DNA of 64,000 nucleotides, taken from the NCBI GenBank assembly GCA_965204295.1, contig OZ241973.1, positions 496,001-560,000 of the forward strand, given 5' to 3'. Within the stretch, counting starts at the first letter, position 1. Every line of letters begins with the position of its first letter. Positions 9,562 through 20,353 of this stretch are shown piece after piece. The translations under genes were made by a program, and so were the position numbers. The notes under the pieces were generated by a model, which was not told where the DNA came from, searched no databases, and saw only the letters and a list, made by a program, of their open reading frames with translations. Source of the DNA: JAWKWH01 sp965204295. Its GTDB lineage: Bacteria; Pseudomonadota; Alphaproteobacteria; Rhizobiales; Rhizobiaceae.

Positions 9562-9993
9562 TTGTCGATCAATATTCTTTTCGGCACCGTCGTCGTCGCA
9601 TTGACCGTCGGAATTCACACTTTTGGCCTGATCGGCGTCACCCATGCGATGGGCTGGCTGGTCGCGCGCTTTCGAATGAACGGACGGCGCAGCCGCGTCA
9701 TCGCGATGATCACCGTGGTGTTCGGCATATTTGTCGTGCTCATGGTCGAGGTATTCCTGTGGGCGGTCGGATACCGGATCGTCGATGCTTTCCCTGATTT
9801 TGAAACATCGCTCTACTTCTCGGCGACGACGTTTTCGACGCTCGGCATCGGAGACATCGCGCCGCCGGTGGAGTGGCGGCTGGCGGCTGCGATCGAAGGG
9901 ATCAACGGATTTTTGCTCATTGGCTGGTCGACGGCATATCTCGTCGCCGCTTCCACTCGTGTGGGACCATTCAGATCGGGCGAACATTTTTGA
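9562..9993 (+). CDS. Two-TM potassium-channel-like protein
   Basis: This is a 143-residue membrane protein with hydrophobic segments at about residues 5-30, 45-68 and 108-128 and a pore loop between the last two. The loop TTFSTLGIGDIAPP carries the K+ selectivity-filter pattern T-x-G-x-G-D (here TLGIGD). This places it with the ion_trans_2 (Pfam PF07885-like) channels, without a cytosolic regulatory domain. The TTG start at 9562 is supported by a strong GGAGGA sequence 8 nt upstream, which overlaps the end of the EamA gene. Co-transcription with that transporter is likely. Ion selectivity is inferred only from the filter. Confidence 0.82.
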   Translation: MSINILFGTVVVALTVGIHTFGLIGVTHAMGWLVARFRMNGRRSRVIAMITVVFGIFVVLMVEVFLWAVGYRIVDAFPDFETSLYFSATTFSTLGIGDIAPPVEWRLAAAIEGINGFLLIGWSTAYLVAASTRVGPFRSGEHF

Positions 9994-10089
9994 CCCGGCG
10001 CCCTCGCGCGGACCATTGGTTCATTAACCGTTCGTTGGCTTGAGCGCCGCCGGCATTGCCCGTAAAACAGGCTCAACGGAGAGGGGCCG

Positions 10090-12102
10090 ATGTTCAACAA
10101 AATCCTGATCGCCAACAGGGGTGAGATCGCCTGCCGCGTAATCCGGTCGGCGCGGAAGATGGGGATCAGGACGGTGGCGGTCTTTTCGGACGCCGACCGG
10201 GACGCCGTTCATGTCGAAATGGCTGACGAAGCCGTTCATATCGGTCCGCCGCCCGCCGCCGAAAGCTACCTCGTCGCGGACAACATCGTTGCGGCCTGCG
10301 AGCAGACCGGTGCCGAGGGTGTTCATCCCGGATATGGATTCTTGTCGGAACGAGCATCTTTTTGCGAAGCGTTGGAGGCGAAGGGCGTGGTCTTCATCGG
10401 TCCCAGGCCCAGGGCGATGGAGGCGATGGGCGACAAGATCACCTCGAAGAAGATCGCCGCCGATGCCGACGTGTCGACCGTTCCCGGATTCATGGGTCTG
10501 ATCGACGACGCCGGTCACGCGGCAAAAATCGCGGCTCGGATCGGATATCCTGTCATGATCAAGGCGTCCGGCGGCGGCGGCGGCAAGGGCATGCGCATCG
10601 CCTGGAATGATGAGGAGACGCGCGAAGGTTTCGAGCGTTCGAAGTCCGAAGCCGCATCGTCATTCGGCGATGATCGCATCTTCATCGAAAAGTTCGTGCG
10701 GGAACCGCGTCACATCGAAATCCAGGTGCTGGCCGACAGCCACGGCAACTGCGTTTATCTCGGTGAACGCGAATGTTCGATACAGCGGCGGAATCAGAAG
10801 GTGGTCGAGGAGGCGCCGTCTCCGTTCCTCAATGAGAAAACCCGCAAGGCCATGGGTGAGCAAGCCTGTGCGCTGGCCAGGGCCGTGGACTATCAAAGCG
10901 CCGGCACGGTCGAGTTTATCGTCGACAAGGACCGCGATTTCTATTTTCTCGAAATGAACACGCGGCTGCAGGTCGAACATCCGGTGACCGAACTGATCAC
11001 CGGCGTCGATCTGGTGGAGCAGATGATCCGCATTGCCGCCGGAGAAAAGCTCGAATTGTCGCAGAAGGATATCGGACCCAACGGTTGGGCGGTCGAAAGC
11101 AGGCTCTACGCCGAAGACCCCTATCGGAATTTTCTGCCGTCGATCGGCCGTCTGACGCGCTACCGTCCGCCCGAGGAAGGTCGGATTGGCGATATTGTCG
11201 TTCGCAACGATACCGGTGTGACCGAAGGGTCGGAAATCTCGATGTTCTACGATCCGATGATCGCCAAACTGTGTACATGGGCGCCGTCCAGACCGCAGGC
11301 GATTGATGCAATGTCCGATGCGCTCGATTCCTTCGTCATCGACGGTATTGAGCACAACATTCCCTTCCTGAGCGCGCTCATGCGGCATCGCCGTTGGCGC
11401 GACGGGCGCATTTCGACCGCCTTCATAGAGGAGGAGTATCCCGATGGGTTCGCACCCGTCGAGCCGGACAAGAACGACATCAAAGTGTTGTCTTCGATTG
11501 CTCTGGCTGTCGAACTGCTGCGCAAGGACCGTCTCGACCGCCATGCGGGCCGGCTGACTCCGCACTCGGGCGAATTGCGGCGGCAATGGGTGGTTCGCGT
11601 GGATGATAAATACGTCGATATCGAAATCGCCGGAGGTGGGGTGTCGATCCCGATGGAAATCGAACTTTCGGTGAATGGCGCCACACCCTTGCGCGTTTAC
11701 TCCGACTGGCGACCGGGGCAGGCGGTCTGGCGCGGAAAGGTCGGGTCGCGGCGCGTTTCCGCCCAGATTCGGGCGGCGCTCAACGGAGTGGGAATTGCCT
11801 GGCGGGGAATATCGGCGGCCGCCCGCGCAATGTGTCCCGACATCGCCGCGCTCGACAGGCTGATGCCGGTCAGGGAACCGCCGGACACGTCGAAAATGCT
11901 CCTGTGCCCGATGCCGGGTCTGGTCGTGTCGATCGCGGTGGAGGAGGGGCAATCCGTCAAGGCGGGCGACACGCTCGCCGTTGTCGAGGCCATGAAGATG
12001 GAAAACGTTTTGCGCGCCGAGCGCGATCTGACGGTCGCGAAGCTGAATGCGAAACCGGGCGACAGCCTGGCGGTCGATAAAGCGATCATGGAATTTCGGT
12101 GA
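10090..12102 (+). CDS. pccA: Propionyl-CoA carboxylase, biotin-containing alpha subunit
   Basis: This 670-residue protein contains an N-terminal biotin carboxylase (residues 1-450) and a C-terminal biotinyl domain. The BC start FNKILIANRGEIACRVIRSAR, the ATP-grasp loop KASGGGGGKGMRIAW, the catalytic EMNTRLQVEHPVTE and the MFYDPMIAKL segment are all present. The lipoyl/biotinyl motif VEAMKMEN gives biotinyl-Lys at residue 636. The long linker (about 470-600) with WVVRVDDKYVDIEI matches the PccA BT domain rather than acetyl- or methylcrotonyl-CoA carboxylase. With PccB it makes (S)-methylmalonyl-CoA from propionyl-CoA. pccB is not in the window. GGAGAGG precedes the ATG. The gene is followed immediately by the convergent restriction-modification gene, so partners usually found downstream are absent here. 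Confidence 0.93.
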   Translation: MFNKILIANRGEIACRVIRSARKMGIRTVAVFSDADRDAVHVEMADEAVHIGPPPAAESYLVADNIVAACEQTGAEGVHPGYGFLSERASFCEALEAKGVVFIGPRPRAMEAMGDKITSKKIAADADVSTVPGFMGLIDDAGHAAKIAARIGYPVMIKASGGGGGKGMRIAWNDEETREGFERSKSEAASSFGDDRIFIEKFVREPRHIEIQVLADSHGNCVYLGERECSIQRRNQKVVEEAPSPFLNEKTRKAMGEQACALARAVDYQSAGTVEFIVDKDRDFYFLEMNTRLQVEHPVTELITGVDLVEQMIRIAAGEKLELSQKDIGPNGWAVESRLYAEDPYRNFLPSIGRLTRYRPPEEGRIGDIVVRNDTGVTEGSEISMFYDPMIAKLCTWAPSRPQAIDAMSDALDSFVIDGIEHNIPFLSALMRHRRWRDGRISTAFIEEEYPDGFAPVEPDKNDIKVLSSIALAVELLRKDRLDRHAGRLTPHSGELRRQWVVRVDDKYVDIEIAGGGVSIPMEIELSVNGATPLRVYSDWRPGQAVWRGKVGSRRVSAQIRAALNGVGIAWRGISAAARAMCPDIAALDRLMPVREPPDTSKMLLCPMPGLVVSIAVEEGQSVKAGDTLAVVEAMKMENVLRAERDLTVAKLNAKPGDSLAVDKAIMEFR

Positions 12103-12151
12103 TCGGCGCGACAATCGAGAAGCGCTGAAATGCGGTGATCATATACATTAC

Positions 12152-15100
12152 TCAATCAATATCCAACTTAGGAAGCCCTCGGACGATTTTCATCGTCTCA
12201 AGGCTCACCGTGATCATCCTCTGGAACAGCTCAAGCGGATAAGCGGGGTTGTCCATGGTCTCGACCGCATAGCGGTTGGCGTCGTTGGTGATGCCGCTTT
12301 TCTTGTCGGTCTTCACGACCTGGCGCTCCATTACCCATTCGAGGGCAGGCTTGCCGTTCACCACGTAGTCATAGGCTTCGAGCGGGATGTCCTGCATGGC
12401 GATATTGGCGTTGTAGATCACCGTGCTCTTGTCCTTGGTCGCGCGCGCGGTGCCGCCGAATTTCATCTTGGTCACGCGGTAGAAAGTTTCAGGGTTTCCG
12501 ATCACCGCCATGCGCAGGTCGCCCTGCTTGATCGTGACCGGATAGGGATCGACGCTCTCATAGTTCACATGCAGGTCGCCCAGGGCGCGACCGGCATGGC
12601 TGAACGCCCGGAAATCCTCGGCCTTCTTCATGCATGGGATGCGCGGCAGTTCCTTGGACAGATTGTTGGCATAGCGCGAGCGATACTCTTCGGAATGCAG
12701 AAGGCCATAGATGTAGTAGAACACGTCTTCCTTGGTGATATCATCGCCTGGGTAGGCTGCCTGAAAGTGCTTCAGGCCAGCATCGGTGATGCCGTCCCGC
12801 TGACGATAACCCTTGGGCGCCTCCCCGCCCGAGAAGAGGTCATCGTCTTCTTCTGAAACAGGTTCAAAAACGCTAAGTGGATAGCACTGGCCAGTCGCCA
12901 TAGTATGAAAATTCGGAAGCGCATCCAGCATCAGTGCTGAGAATTCGCCACCCGCTCCCATTCCAACCGTCCCAATAATCCGGTTCTCAGTTTTGGCGCT
13001 TGGGAAAAGACGATCAGCCTGATAGACTATCTCATTGAAACGTCTATCAAAATAGGCCCACTGCTTTGTGAAAGGGCGATATACAGAGGTCACGATGTTT
13101 TCAGGATCGCACTCTGCCTTCTTGCCACGTTCCGCATCGTTCAAAAGCGCCCGCGACCAACTAATTCTTGTGGGGTCACGATTAACTTTACCTCTGGCAT
13201 GCTTGAGCTGATCGGCTGCGCTCAATCGGTCAATTTCGGAATTAAAGAAGCCTATGGTTTGAGATATGCGATCTTGCACAACCGCTCCACTCGGATTGTA
13301 GCACCATGCGTCGCGGCTGGTCAGGATACCCTGAGAGAAGTTCTCAAACAGCTTCTCGGCAGTCTTATCCTTCTTCTCACCGATGCGGATGAAAGCGTCG
13401 AAGGTTGCATCGCGTTGGTTTAGCCAATCGTTGTGCTCGTCTGGTTGGATGGAAGTCCATCCTTCGGCCGCTGAAACACCCGATAGCGAGCGAAATTCTC
13501 GGATAATTCCAAGCTTCTGCTTCTGATCCAGATAATCACCAATATCATGAAAACGGATTTCACCCCTGGCGGCGCTTTCCGGATTCTTCACCAAGACTGT
13601 GATGGCAATAGGCGCACGACTTCCTTCACCGAAGACGTTCCCCTTCTCTTTCCGGCGTTCCCCGCCAGAGGTTCTCGCATTACCCCGGAGATGGAACACG
13701 AAGACTTTCGCGAATTCGTCCTTCAGACATTTCCGCATTCCGTCCATTGCATTACCATCAAGCCAGCCTGCGTTGGTCACGTAGGCCATTACGCCCCCAC
13801 CGGCCTTGTCGAGCTGGTCACTGCCCCACCGGACCGCGCGGATATAGCTGTCATACAGGTTCTTTTGCAGCGCCGCCTTGGAATGCGCGGCGTAGGTATC
13901 GCGGATTCGTGCATCAAGCGTCGGATATCCAACATTGGCGGCGTTGTCGTTCTCGCTCTTCTGCCCCGCCGAATAGGGCGGGTTGCCAATGATGACCTTG
14001 ATGTCCTGCGCCTTCTGGCATTTCCGACGCTCCGAATTGTCAGGCATGTAGTGCGAGATCAGATCGTCGCTCTCATACATCTGAAAAGTATCGGTGAGGC
14101 AGATGCCTTCGAAGGGCACATAGCCCCCGCCCTGAAGCCCGTGATACACCGCCTCGATGTTGACTGCGGCAATGTAGTAGGCCAGCAACACGATCTCGTT
14201 GGCGTGGATTTCATTGCGGAATTTGTGCTCAAGCTCTTCCGACGCGATCAGGCCGGATTGCAGCAGCCGCGTGATGAACGTACCGGTACCGGTGAAAGGG
14301 TCGATAATATGGACGCCTCCGAGCCAAGGGTCTGGCCGAATTCCTCCTGCAACACCTCGTTCACCGAATGGATGATGAAATCCACGATCTCTACGGGCGT
14401 GTAGACGATGCCAAGCTTTTCGGTCGTGCGCGGGAAGGCGTTGCGGAAAAACTTGTCGTAGAACTCCACGATCAAGCGTTGCTTGGCCTGTGGGTCGGTG
14501 ATGCCCTGGGCGCGGAGTTTTACGCTTGCATAGAATTTTTCGAGATTTTTGGATTCCTTGTCTAGGTTGGCTTCGTTGAGTACGTCCAGCACGTGCTGCA
14601 TCGTGCGCGAGACGGGGTTTTCTGATGTGAACCGGTGGCCTTCGAAGAGCACCTGGAAGACGGGGCGCGTGATGATGTGCTGCGCCAGCATCTCAATCGC
14701 GTCGGCCTCGGTGATCGTTTCATTCAGATCGTCGCGCAGTTCTTCAAGGAAAGCATCGAAGGCTTTGCGTGCCTCGGTGTCAGGGTCTTTCAAGATGCCG
14801 GTCAGGCGGGTGATGTGGTTCTTGGCGATGTCGGCAATGTTGGTTGCCCAATCTTCCCAATAGTCTCGCGTCCCGCATTTCTTGACGATCTTGGCCATGA
14901 TGGCGCGGGAGAATTCATCAACCGAGAATGTCATTTCAGCCTGCTCGGGGCCGGTCACAGCGGGATCATGTGCTAGCGTTCCGATGTTTGATTTGGCAGG
15001 GGCGGCTCTGGTCGGCAATTCTTCGACCACGGCCGTCACGGCCTTCAACTCGTCGCTGTCGGTCTCCGGCGTGCCGGTGACGCCAATGATCTCAATCCGG

Positions 15101-17061
15101 CCGCTCACGTCCTGGCCAAGGAACGCCTTGTTGACGGTCGCATCGAAACGATCATCGTGGGCGCGAAGCGCGTTCAGGATTTGCCAGACCACGCGAAACT
15201 TCTCGTTATCGGCAAGCGCCTGTTCGGGCGGTACGTCTGCCGGCACGCCCACGGGCAGGATCACATAGCCCATTTTCTTGCTTTCGGCGCGGCGCATGAC
15301 ACGCCCGACTGATTGCACAACGTCGATCTGGCTCTTGCGCGGGTGCAGGAACATGATCGCATCGAGCGCGGGCACGTCCACGCCCTCTGAGAGACAACGG
15401 GCATTGGTGAGAATGCGGCATATGTGGTCGCCGGCTTCGGCCTTCAGCCAATCGAGAAGCATGCCGCGTTTCTTGGCGTTGAATGTGCCATCCACATGCT
15501 CGATCTCGCAGCGGAGCCGATCGTCGTCTTGCTTGACGGCATCAAGGATCGGATCATAACCAAGGAACTCATCGACCACGGCGGAAAACTCGTCGCGAAT
15601 CAGTTCCGAACTGCGGATATCTTTGCAGAAAGCCAAGGCACGGCGCATCGGATGCGGGTCGGCCGCCACATCCGTTTTCATATCCGCTTTGGTCAACGCT
15701 TTGTAACATCCCACGATCTTGGTGGCGTCATCGAGGACAAGCTCGCTCGCGCTGTCGGCAAGGCGCCTTTGAACGCCGGTGCTGATTAGCCCCTCGTCCA
15801 TGGCCAGCACGATCACCTTGTAGTCGGTGAGCAAGTTGTTCTGCACTGCCCATGAGAACCCGCGATAAAAGAGGGTTTTTCCGAAGAGGCTTTCATCGTC
15901 CATCGAGGCGAGCACCGCCCCGACATCATCAGCCTTGGCTTTGACGTTATCGCCAAAGATGCGCGGGGTTGCGGTCATGTAGAGCCGCTTCCTGCCCTGA
16001 ATCACGTCGTTGTCGTGAACCTTCACGAAATTGGATGCATCATCGCCTGCGAGGGTCGCGCCCGTGGTGCGGTGCGCCTCATCGCAAATGATCAGATCGA
16101 ACTCGGGAACGCCGTGCTTCTCTTGGGCGTCAGCAATCACCTGAATGGATTGGTAGGTCGCAAACACCACGGTCATCCTATCGGGTGCGGGATGATTGAC
16201 TCCTTCCGCAAGCTTTGCCGAGTCGGTACTGGCCGGAAAGGCGAGATCGAGGATGTCGATCTCGGCCACATCGTTATTGCTCGCTCGACGTTTGCCGACT
16301 TGCGCATCGGAGCAAACCGCAAAAGAGCGAAGCGGAGTCTTGGTGTCGCCTGTCCACTCTCGCACGGTCTGAGACATGAGCGCGAGGGATGGCACGAGAA
16401 GCAGCACAAACCTGCCTTGCCCCGCGAGGTCCTCGGCAATCTTCAAGCTGGTGAAGGTTTTACCCGTACCGCAAGCCATGATCAGCTTGCCGCGATCGGC
16501 TTCGTTCAGCCCTGCACACACATTCTGCAAGGCTTCCTTCTGGTGCTGCCTGAGCGTCTTTTTGTCTGCTAGGACAACCTCGCCCTTGGCGGCAAAGGTC
16601 TCCCAGAGGATCGGGCTTTCCTGAAGATCGTTGAGACCGATGCGGATGGTTCGGATCGCCTGCCCCCGGATCATCGTTTCGGCGTTTTTGCTCCACGTGC
16701 GCTCAGTGGTGTCGATGATCACACGGCGCTTAAAGGGCTCTTTCCCTGAAGCAGAAATGAAGCTGTCGATATCTTCTTTGCGAATGCGGTAGGCCGCATT
16801 GTAGAATTTGCATTGGATAGCGGCGTAACCGTCTTCTTCCTTGAGCTTTGCCACAAGGTCGATCCCCGTGTCTCGACCGTCCCAGCCTTGCTCAATTGCC
16901 CAAGTCGCGTATGGCTTCACATCTTCATATTGTTCGACCTGCACGGGATCATGGTTCAGATAGGCAATGGAAAGGCGCTCAAAGTAAGTGCCCTTGTCAC
17001 GCTCGGTGCGCGCTGCTTCTCGTTATGAATTCAAAAGGTTCTGGAGAGAATTGTTTGTCAT
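12152..17061 (-). pseudogene. Type ISP restriction-modification enzyme, interrupted (nonsense plus frameshift)
   Basis: The conceptual chain of about 1,635 residues has the full order of a type ISP (LlaBIII/LlaGI-like) single-chain enzyme. The N-terminal Mrr-like nuclease has GTYFERL and GIDLVAKLKEEDGYAAIQCKFY. The SF2 translocase has MACGTGKTFTSLK, LIICDEAHRTTGA, LYMTATPR, NARCLSEGVDVPALDAI and QSVGRVMRR. An amino-methyltransferase follows with DPFTGTGTFITRLL and IIGNPPYSAG, then a target-recognition region. Two lesions break it. The natural start ATG at 17061 (MTNNSLQNLLNS) meets TAA at 17023-17025 in frame with REAARTERDKGTYFERL. A frameshift near 14318 splits FGQTLGS from VHIIDPFTG. Residual open frames are 14248-16944 and 12152-14191. 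If the lesions are real, neither cleavage nor modification is expected from one polypeptide. Confidence 0.9.
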
Positions 17062-17221
17062 CTAAGGCTGCCTGTAACGTCGTTTTGTGTTGGCGCAAAA
17101 AGGCTTTATACCGCGATTCTGCCAAAACCCGAAAATTCTGTTGGGCTACGACGCGGCAAACGCATACCGGTCCGCTTTGATCGGCGGCCTGCGCAAGCCG
17201 AAGCGATATTCCGATTGGAGG
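17062..17221. other. Short intergenic region between ggt and the type ISP gene
   Basis: This is the region upstream of the type ISP start. It contains no gene that I can support; the short plus-strand open frame over it has no recognisable protein character. The promoter for the restriction gene should lie here, but no clear -35/-10 pair stands out. Confidence 0.4.
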
Positions 17222-18976
17222 TCAGTCTCCCGCGGCAATGCCCTCCCGGCGCGGATCCGCGCCGCCCTCAAGACCGTTTTCGGTGAAAGCTACAAGGTGA
17301 AGACCGGAATTTAGCGCCCGGGCGCGGACTTCATACCCAAACGCCTGCAAATCCGGGATCAAACTCTCCGCCCACGTTCCCTTCTCCACATCATAACGGC
17401 CGAACCGGTTGGTCAAATGCGGAACGGATACGGCTTCCTGCGGGTTCATCTTCCAGTCGATCAGCGCGACAATTGTCTTCGCGACATACGGAATAATGTT
17501 CGATCCGCCCGGAGACCCCAATGCAAACGCCGGCCGGCCATCCTTCAGAATGATTGTAGGCGACATGGAAGAGCGCGGCCGTTTGCCCGGTTCGACCCGG
17601 TTGGCGACGGCATTACCGTCCCGGGTCGACGTAAAGGAAAAATCGGTAAGCTGATTATTCAACAGAAAACCGGAGGCCATCCGGCGCGCGCCAAAGCCGT
17701 TCTCGATCGAAGAGGTCATCGAGGCGATATTCCCGGCACTGTCGACAATCACAAAATGGGTGGTCGACGGCAGTTCGATATCCACTCCGTTCAGCCTCAG
17801 TTCGGCTTTATCCCATGGCGGCTCGCCAGGCCTGACCTCGCTTTGGGTCAGAGCGTCCCGCCGGATCAGCAATGCCGACCGCGATGCCAGATAATCCGGG
17901 TCAAGCAGGCCCGAAGGCATCTTCACGAAATCGCTGTCGGCCATGTAAAGGCCGCGGTCGGCGAATGCAAGGCGCGTCGCATCGCCGATTATCCTCCAGG
18001 TGATCGGGTTCTCCGGGCCGAGTCCGGCCAGATCGAACGGCTCGATCATTGCGAGTATCTGGCCAATGGTGAGCGCGCCCGACGATGGCGGCCCCATGCC
18101 GCAAATCTCGTAGGTTCGGTATGGCGCGCAGACGGCATTGCGTTCCCTGGCCTCATATGAAGACAAGTCCTCGGCGGTCATGACGCCCGGATTTGTTGCG
18201 TGCAGTTGCACGGCGTCGACGATGCTGTCGGCGATCGCGCCGTTGTAAAATGCGTCGGGGCCGCTTTGCGCTATCGAACGCATCGCTTTGGCGTAATCGA
18301 CATTGGTCAGATTGTGGCCTTCCTTGAGCGGCGTTCCATCTTTATCAAAGAAATAGGAACGCGCGCCCGGTTGGCTGTACAGGCATTCGCTGTCCCGCTC
18401 GATCAGGCTTGCAAGGCGTGGCGAAACCGCAAATCCCTCTTCGGCAAGCGATGTCGCGGCGGAAAAAAGCGTGTCCCACGGCAGTCTTCCGTGCTTCCGG
18501 TGAATCATCTCCATCAACCGGATCGCACCGGGAACGCCGACCGAGCGTCCGCCAACGACCGCATCGAAGAACTTGATGGGCTTGCCGTCGCTGTCGAGAA
18601 ACAGATCAGCGCCGGTATTCGCCGGCGCCGTTTCGCGCCCGTCTATAGTAGAAATCCCGCCTGTTTCGGCGTCATACCAGACGAGGAAACCGCCGCCTCC
18701 GACGCCTGATGACTGGGGTTCGACCAAACCGAGCACGGTCTGCACGGCTATCAGCGCATCGGCAGCCGAGCCGCCGTTGCGCAATATGTCGTGGCCGGCT
18801 TGCGCCGCCAGCGGATTGGCGGCGACAACCATGCGCTTTTTTGCGATTATGGGCAGTTTGGCCGAAACTCCCGTCCCGGCTTCGGGCGCAACGGTATCCG
18901 CGGCTTGCCGCACGCTCGCCGCAAAAGCTGAACACAGGCAGAACGCGGCGGCCAATGATATGGCGACAAGGCGCAT
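17222..18976 (-). CDS. ggt: Gamma-glutamyltransferase, periplasmic
   Basis: This 584-residue N-terminal nucleophile hydrolase starts with a Sec signal peptide (MRLVAISLAAAFCLCSAFA). It transfers or hydrolyses the gamma-glutamyl group of glutathione and related compounds in the periplasm. The large-subunit motifs ANPLAAQAGHDILRNGGSAADA, GVGGGGFLVWYD and DGRETAP are present. Autocleavage occurs before the nucleophile Thr in ELPSTTHFVIVD (about Thr405), giving the small subunit with RPRSSMSPTIILKDG and LGSPGGSNIIPYV. Length is normal. Its start overlaps the stop of lipB by one base, so the two genes are co-transcribed. The gene looks intact. Proximity to the glutathione-dependent formaldehyde genes 9 kb away is probably coincidental. 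Confidence 0.95.
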   Translation of the reverse strand: MRLVAISLAAAFCLCSAFAASVRQAADTVAPEAGTGVSAKLPIIAKKRMVVAANPLAAQAGHDILRNGGSAADALIAVQTVLGLVEPQSSGVGGGGFLVWYDAETGGISTIDGRETAPANTGADLFLDSDGKPIKFFDAVVGGRSVGVPGAIRLMEMIHRKHGRLPWDTLFSAATSLAEEGFAVSPRLASLIERDSECLYSQPGARSYFFDKDGTPLKEGHNLTNVDYAKAMRSIAQSGPDAFYNGAIADSIVDAVQLHATNPGVMTAEDLSSYEARERNAVCAPYRTYEICGMGPPSSGALTIGQILAMIEPFDLAGLGPENPITWRIIGDATRLAFADRGLYMADSDFVKMPSGLLDPDYLASRSALLIRRDALTQSEVRPGEPPWDKAELRLNGVDIELPSTTHFVIVDSAGNIASMTSSIENGFGARRMASGFLLNNQLTDFSFTSTRDGNAVANRVEPGKRPRSSMSPTIILKDGRPAFALGSPGGSNIIPYVAKTIVALIDWKMNPQEAVSVPHLTNRFGRYDVEKGTWAESLIPDLQAFGYEVRARALNSGLHLVAFTENGLEGGADPRREGIAAGD

Positions 18977-19701
18977 TATTGATCTCCCGGATCAGCAATC
19001 TCACCAAAAACCTGCTTGAATGCCGTCTTTAGCGATATGTCCAAATCCGCCATCGTCACAGGCAGCCCCATATCGACCAGACTGGTGACGCCATGGCCCC
19101 GAATGCCGCACGGCACAATGCCGCCATAGTGTGACAGGTCGGGCTCGACATTGATCGCGATGCCGTGAAAACTGACCCATCGCCGCAACCTGATGCCGAT
19201 CGCCGCTATCTTGTCCTCCGCGGGAGAGCCGTCCGGCAGGGTGGGGCGCCCCGGCCTGACAACCCAAACACCGACGCGGCCGGTGCGGCGCTCACCGCGA
19301 ATGTCGAACGCCGCAAGCGTCAGAATGATCCATTCCTCCAGCGCGGCAACGAAGGCCCGGACATCCTCCCGCCGGCGTTTCAGATTGAGCATGACGTATG
19401 CAACCCGCTGTCCCGGACCGTGATATGTGTATTCACCGCCGCGACCCGCATAATGTACCGGAAACCGTTTTGCATCGATCAGGTCGGTGGCTTTGGCGCC
19501 TGTCCCGGCGGTGTAGAGCGGCGGGTGTTCAATCAGCCACACCAGCTCCGGCGCCTGATCCTTTCTGATCGCGTCGGCGCGGGCTTCCATTGCCGCAAGC
19601 GCTTCATCATAGGCGGTCAGACCCGCGGCAACCAGCCACTCGACGGGCGGCGAGGAAACCGTTGGCCGGAAATTCCGTGAAAGGCGATCGCGTGAAAGCA
19701 T
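18976..19701 (-). CDS. lipB: Lipoyl(octanoyl) transferase
   Basis: LipB transfers octanoate from octanoyl-ACP to the lipoyl domains of 2-oxoacid dehydrogenases and GcvH, the first step of lipoate synthesis. The protein is 241 residues with the family motifs ELVWLIEHPPLYTAGTGAK, YAGRGGEYTYHGPGQRVAYV, KIAAIGIRLRRWVSFHGIA and NVEPDLSHYGGIVPCGIRGHGVTSL; the Cys in PCGI is the catalytic acyl-thioester residue. The open frame continues upstream through the tRNA-Val gene, so I chose the ATG at 19701 where homology begins. It overlaps ggt at its end. The gene is complete. Confidence 0.94.
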   Translation of the reverse strand: MLSRDRLSRNFRPTVSSPPVEWLVAAGLTAYDEALAAMEARADAIRKDQAPELVWLIEHPPLYTAGTGAKATDLIDAKRFPVHYAGRGGEYTYHGPGQRVAYVMLNLKRRREDVRAFVAALEEWIILTLAAFDIRGERRTGRVGVWVVRPGRPTLPDGSPAEDKIAAIGIRLRRWVSFHGIAINVEPDLSHYGGIVPCGIRGHGVTSLVDMGLPVTMADLDISLKTAFKQVFGEIADPGDQ

Positions 19702-19804
19702 GTTGTCTGGGTCCGGACGTGTGAATCTACGGCAATATGGACACGCCACCGGCGACCGTCCACCATGACGCCGCCGGATCCGGCCGGAAAATGCGATGAT
19801 GTGA

Positions 19805-19880
19805 TGGTGGGCGGTGAGAGACTCGAACTCCCGACATCCTCGGTGTAAACGAGGCGCTCTACCGGCTGAGCTAACCGCCC
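19805..19880 (-). tRNA. tRNA-Val (anticodon UAC)
   Basis: The minus strand gives GGGCGGTTAGCTCAG at the 5' end, an anticodon stem CCTCG/CGAGG with loop TTTACAC (anticodon TAC), the TpsiC arm GTTCGAGTC and an encoded CCA. The seven-base acceptor stem GGGCGGT/ACCGCCC pairs perfectly. It lies 103 nt upstream of lipB on the same strand. Confidence 0.97.
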
Positions 19881-20103
19881 CGGAAAGGCTGGCGGTGGTG
19901 TAGTGTTTCGACTGTCGTTGCGCAAGAAAAAATTGTCTCACCGCCGATGTTGGCCGGATTGATGATGATCCGATCCGCGATCTTCCGGCCGTTGCTTTCG
20001 CTCCGTCAAAAAAGCCGGATCAATCATGTTGACAGTGCATCGGTAAGCGCCTAATTCACCGCGCGTCGCAACGGTCGCCATCGAAACCGTCCGCGGCGAA
20101 TGC

Positions 20104-20180
20104 GCGGGTGTAGCTCAGTTGGTTAGAGTGCCGGCCTGTCACGCCGGAGGTCGCGGGTTCGAGCCCCGTCACTCGCGCCA
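20104..20180 (+). tRNA. tRNA-Asp (anticodon GUC)
   Basis: The sequence GCGGGTGTAGCTCAG, anticodon stem CCGGC/GCCGG with GTC in the loop, TpsiC arm GTTCGAGCC and terminal CCA form a complete cloverleaf with acceptor stem GCGGGTG/CACTCGC containing one G-U pair. It is transcribed away from tRNA-Val. The 173 bases between it and the next gene hold nothing I can identify, and no repeat of the tRNA 3' end was noticed nearby. Confidence 0.97.
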
Positions 20181-20353
20181 TGAAATCAATGACTCAGGTC
20201 AATTCCAATTTTGCGCTCCTGCTATTCGTGCATGGGGGCGTTCGTCATTTTGCTCCGTTTTCCGTTTCCCCGAGCGCGGCGCGGCCATGCCCGGATTTGA
20301 GGAAGCCCGCTTCATTGTCATCGGCGACATATTGACGGACGTCCCCCGAACGA

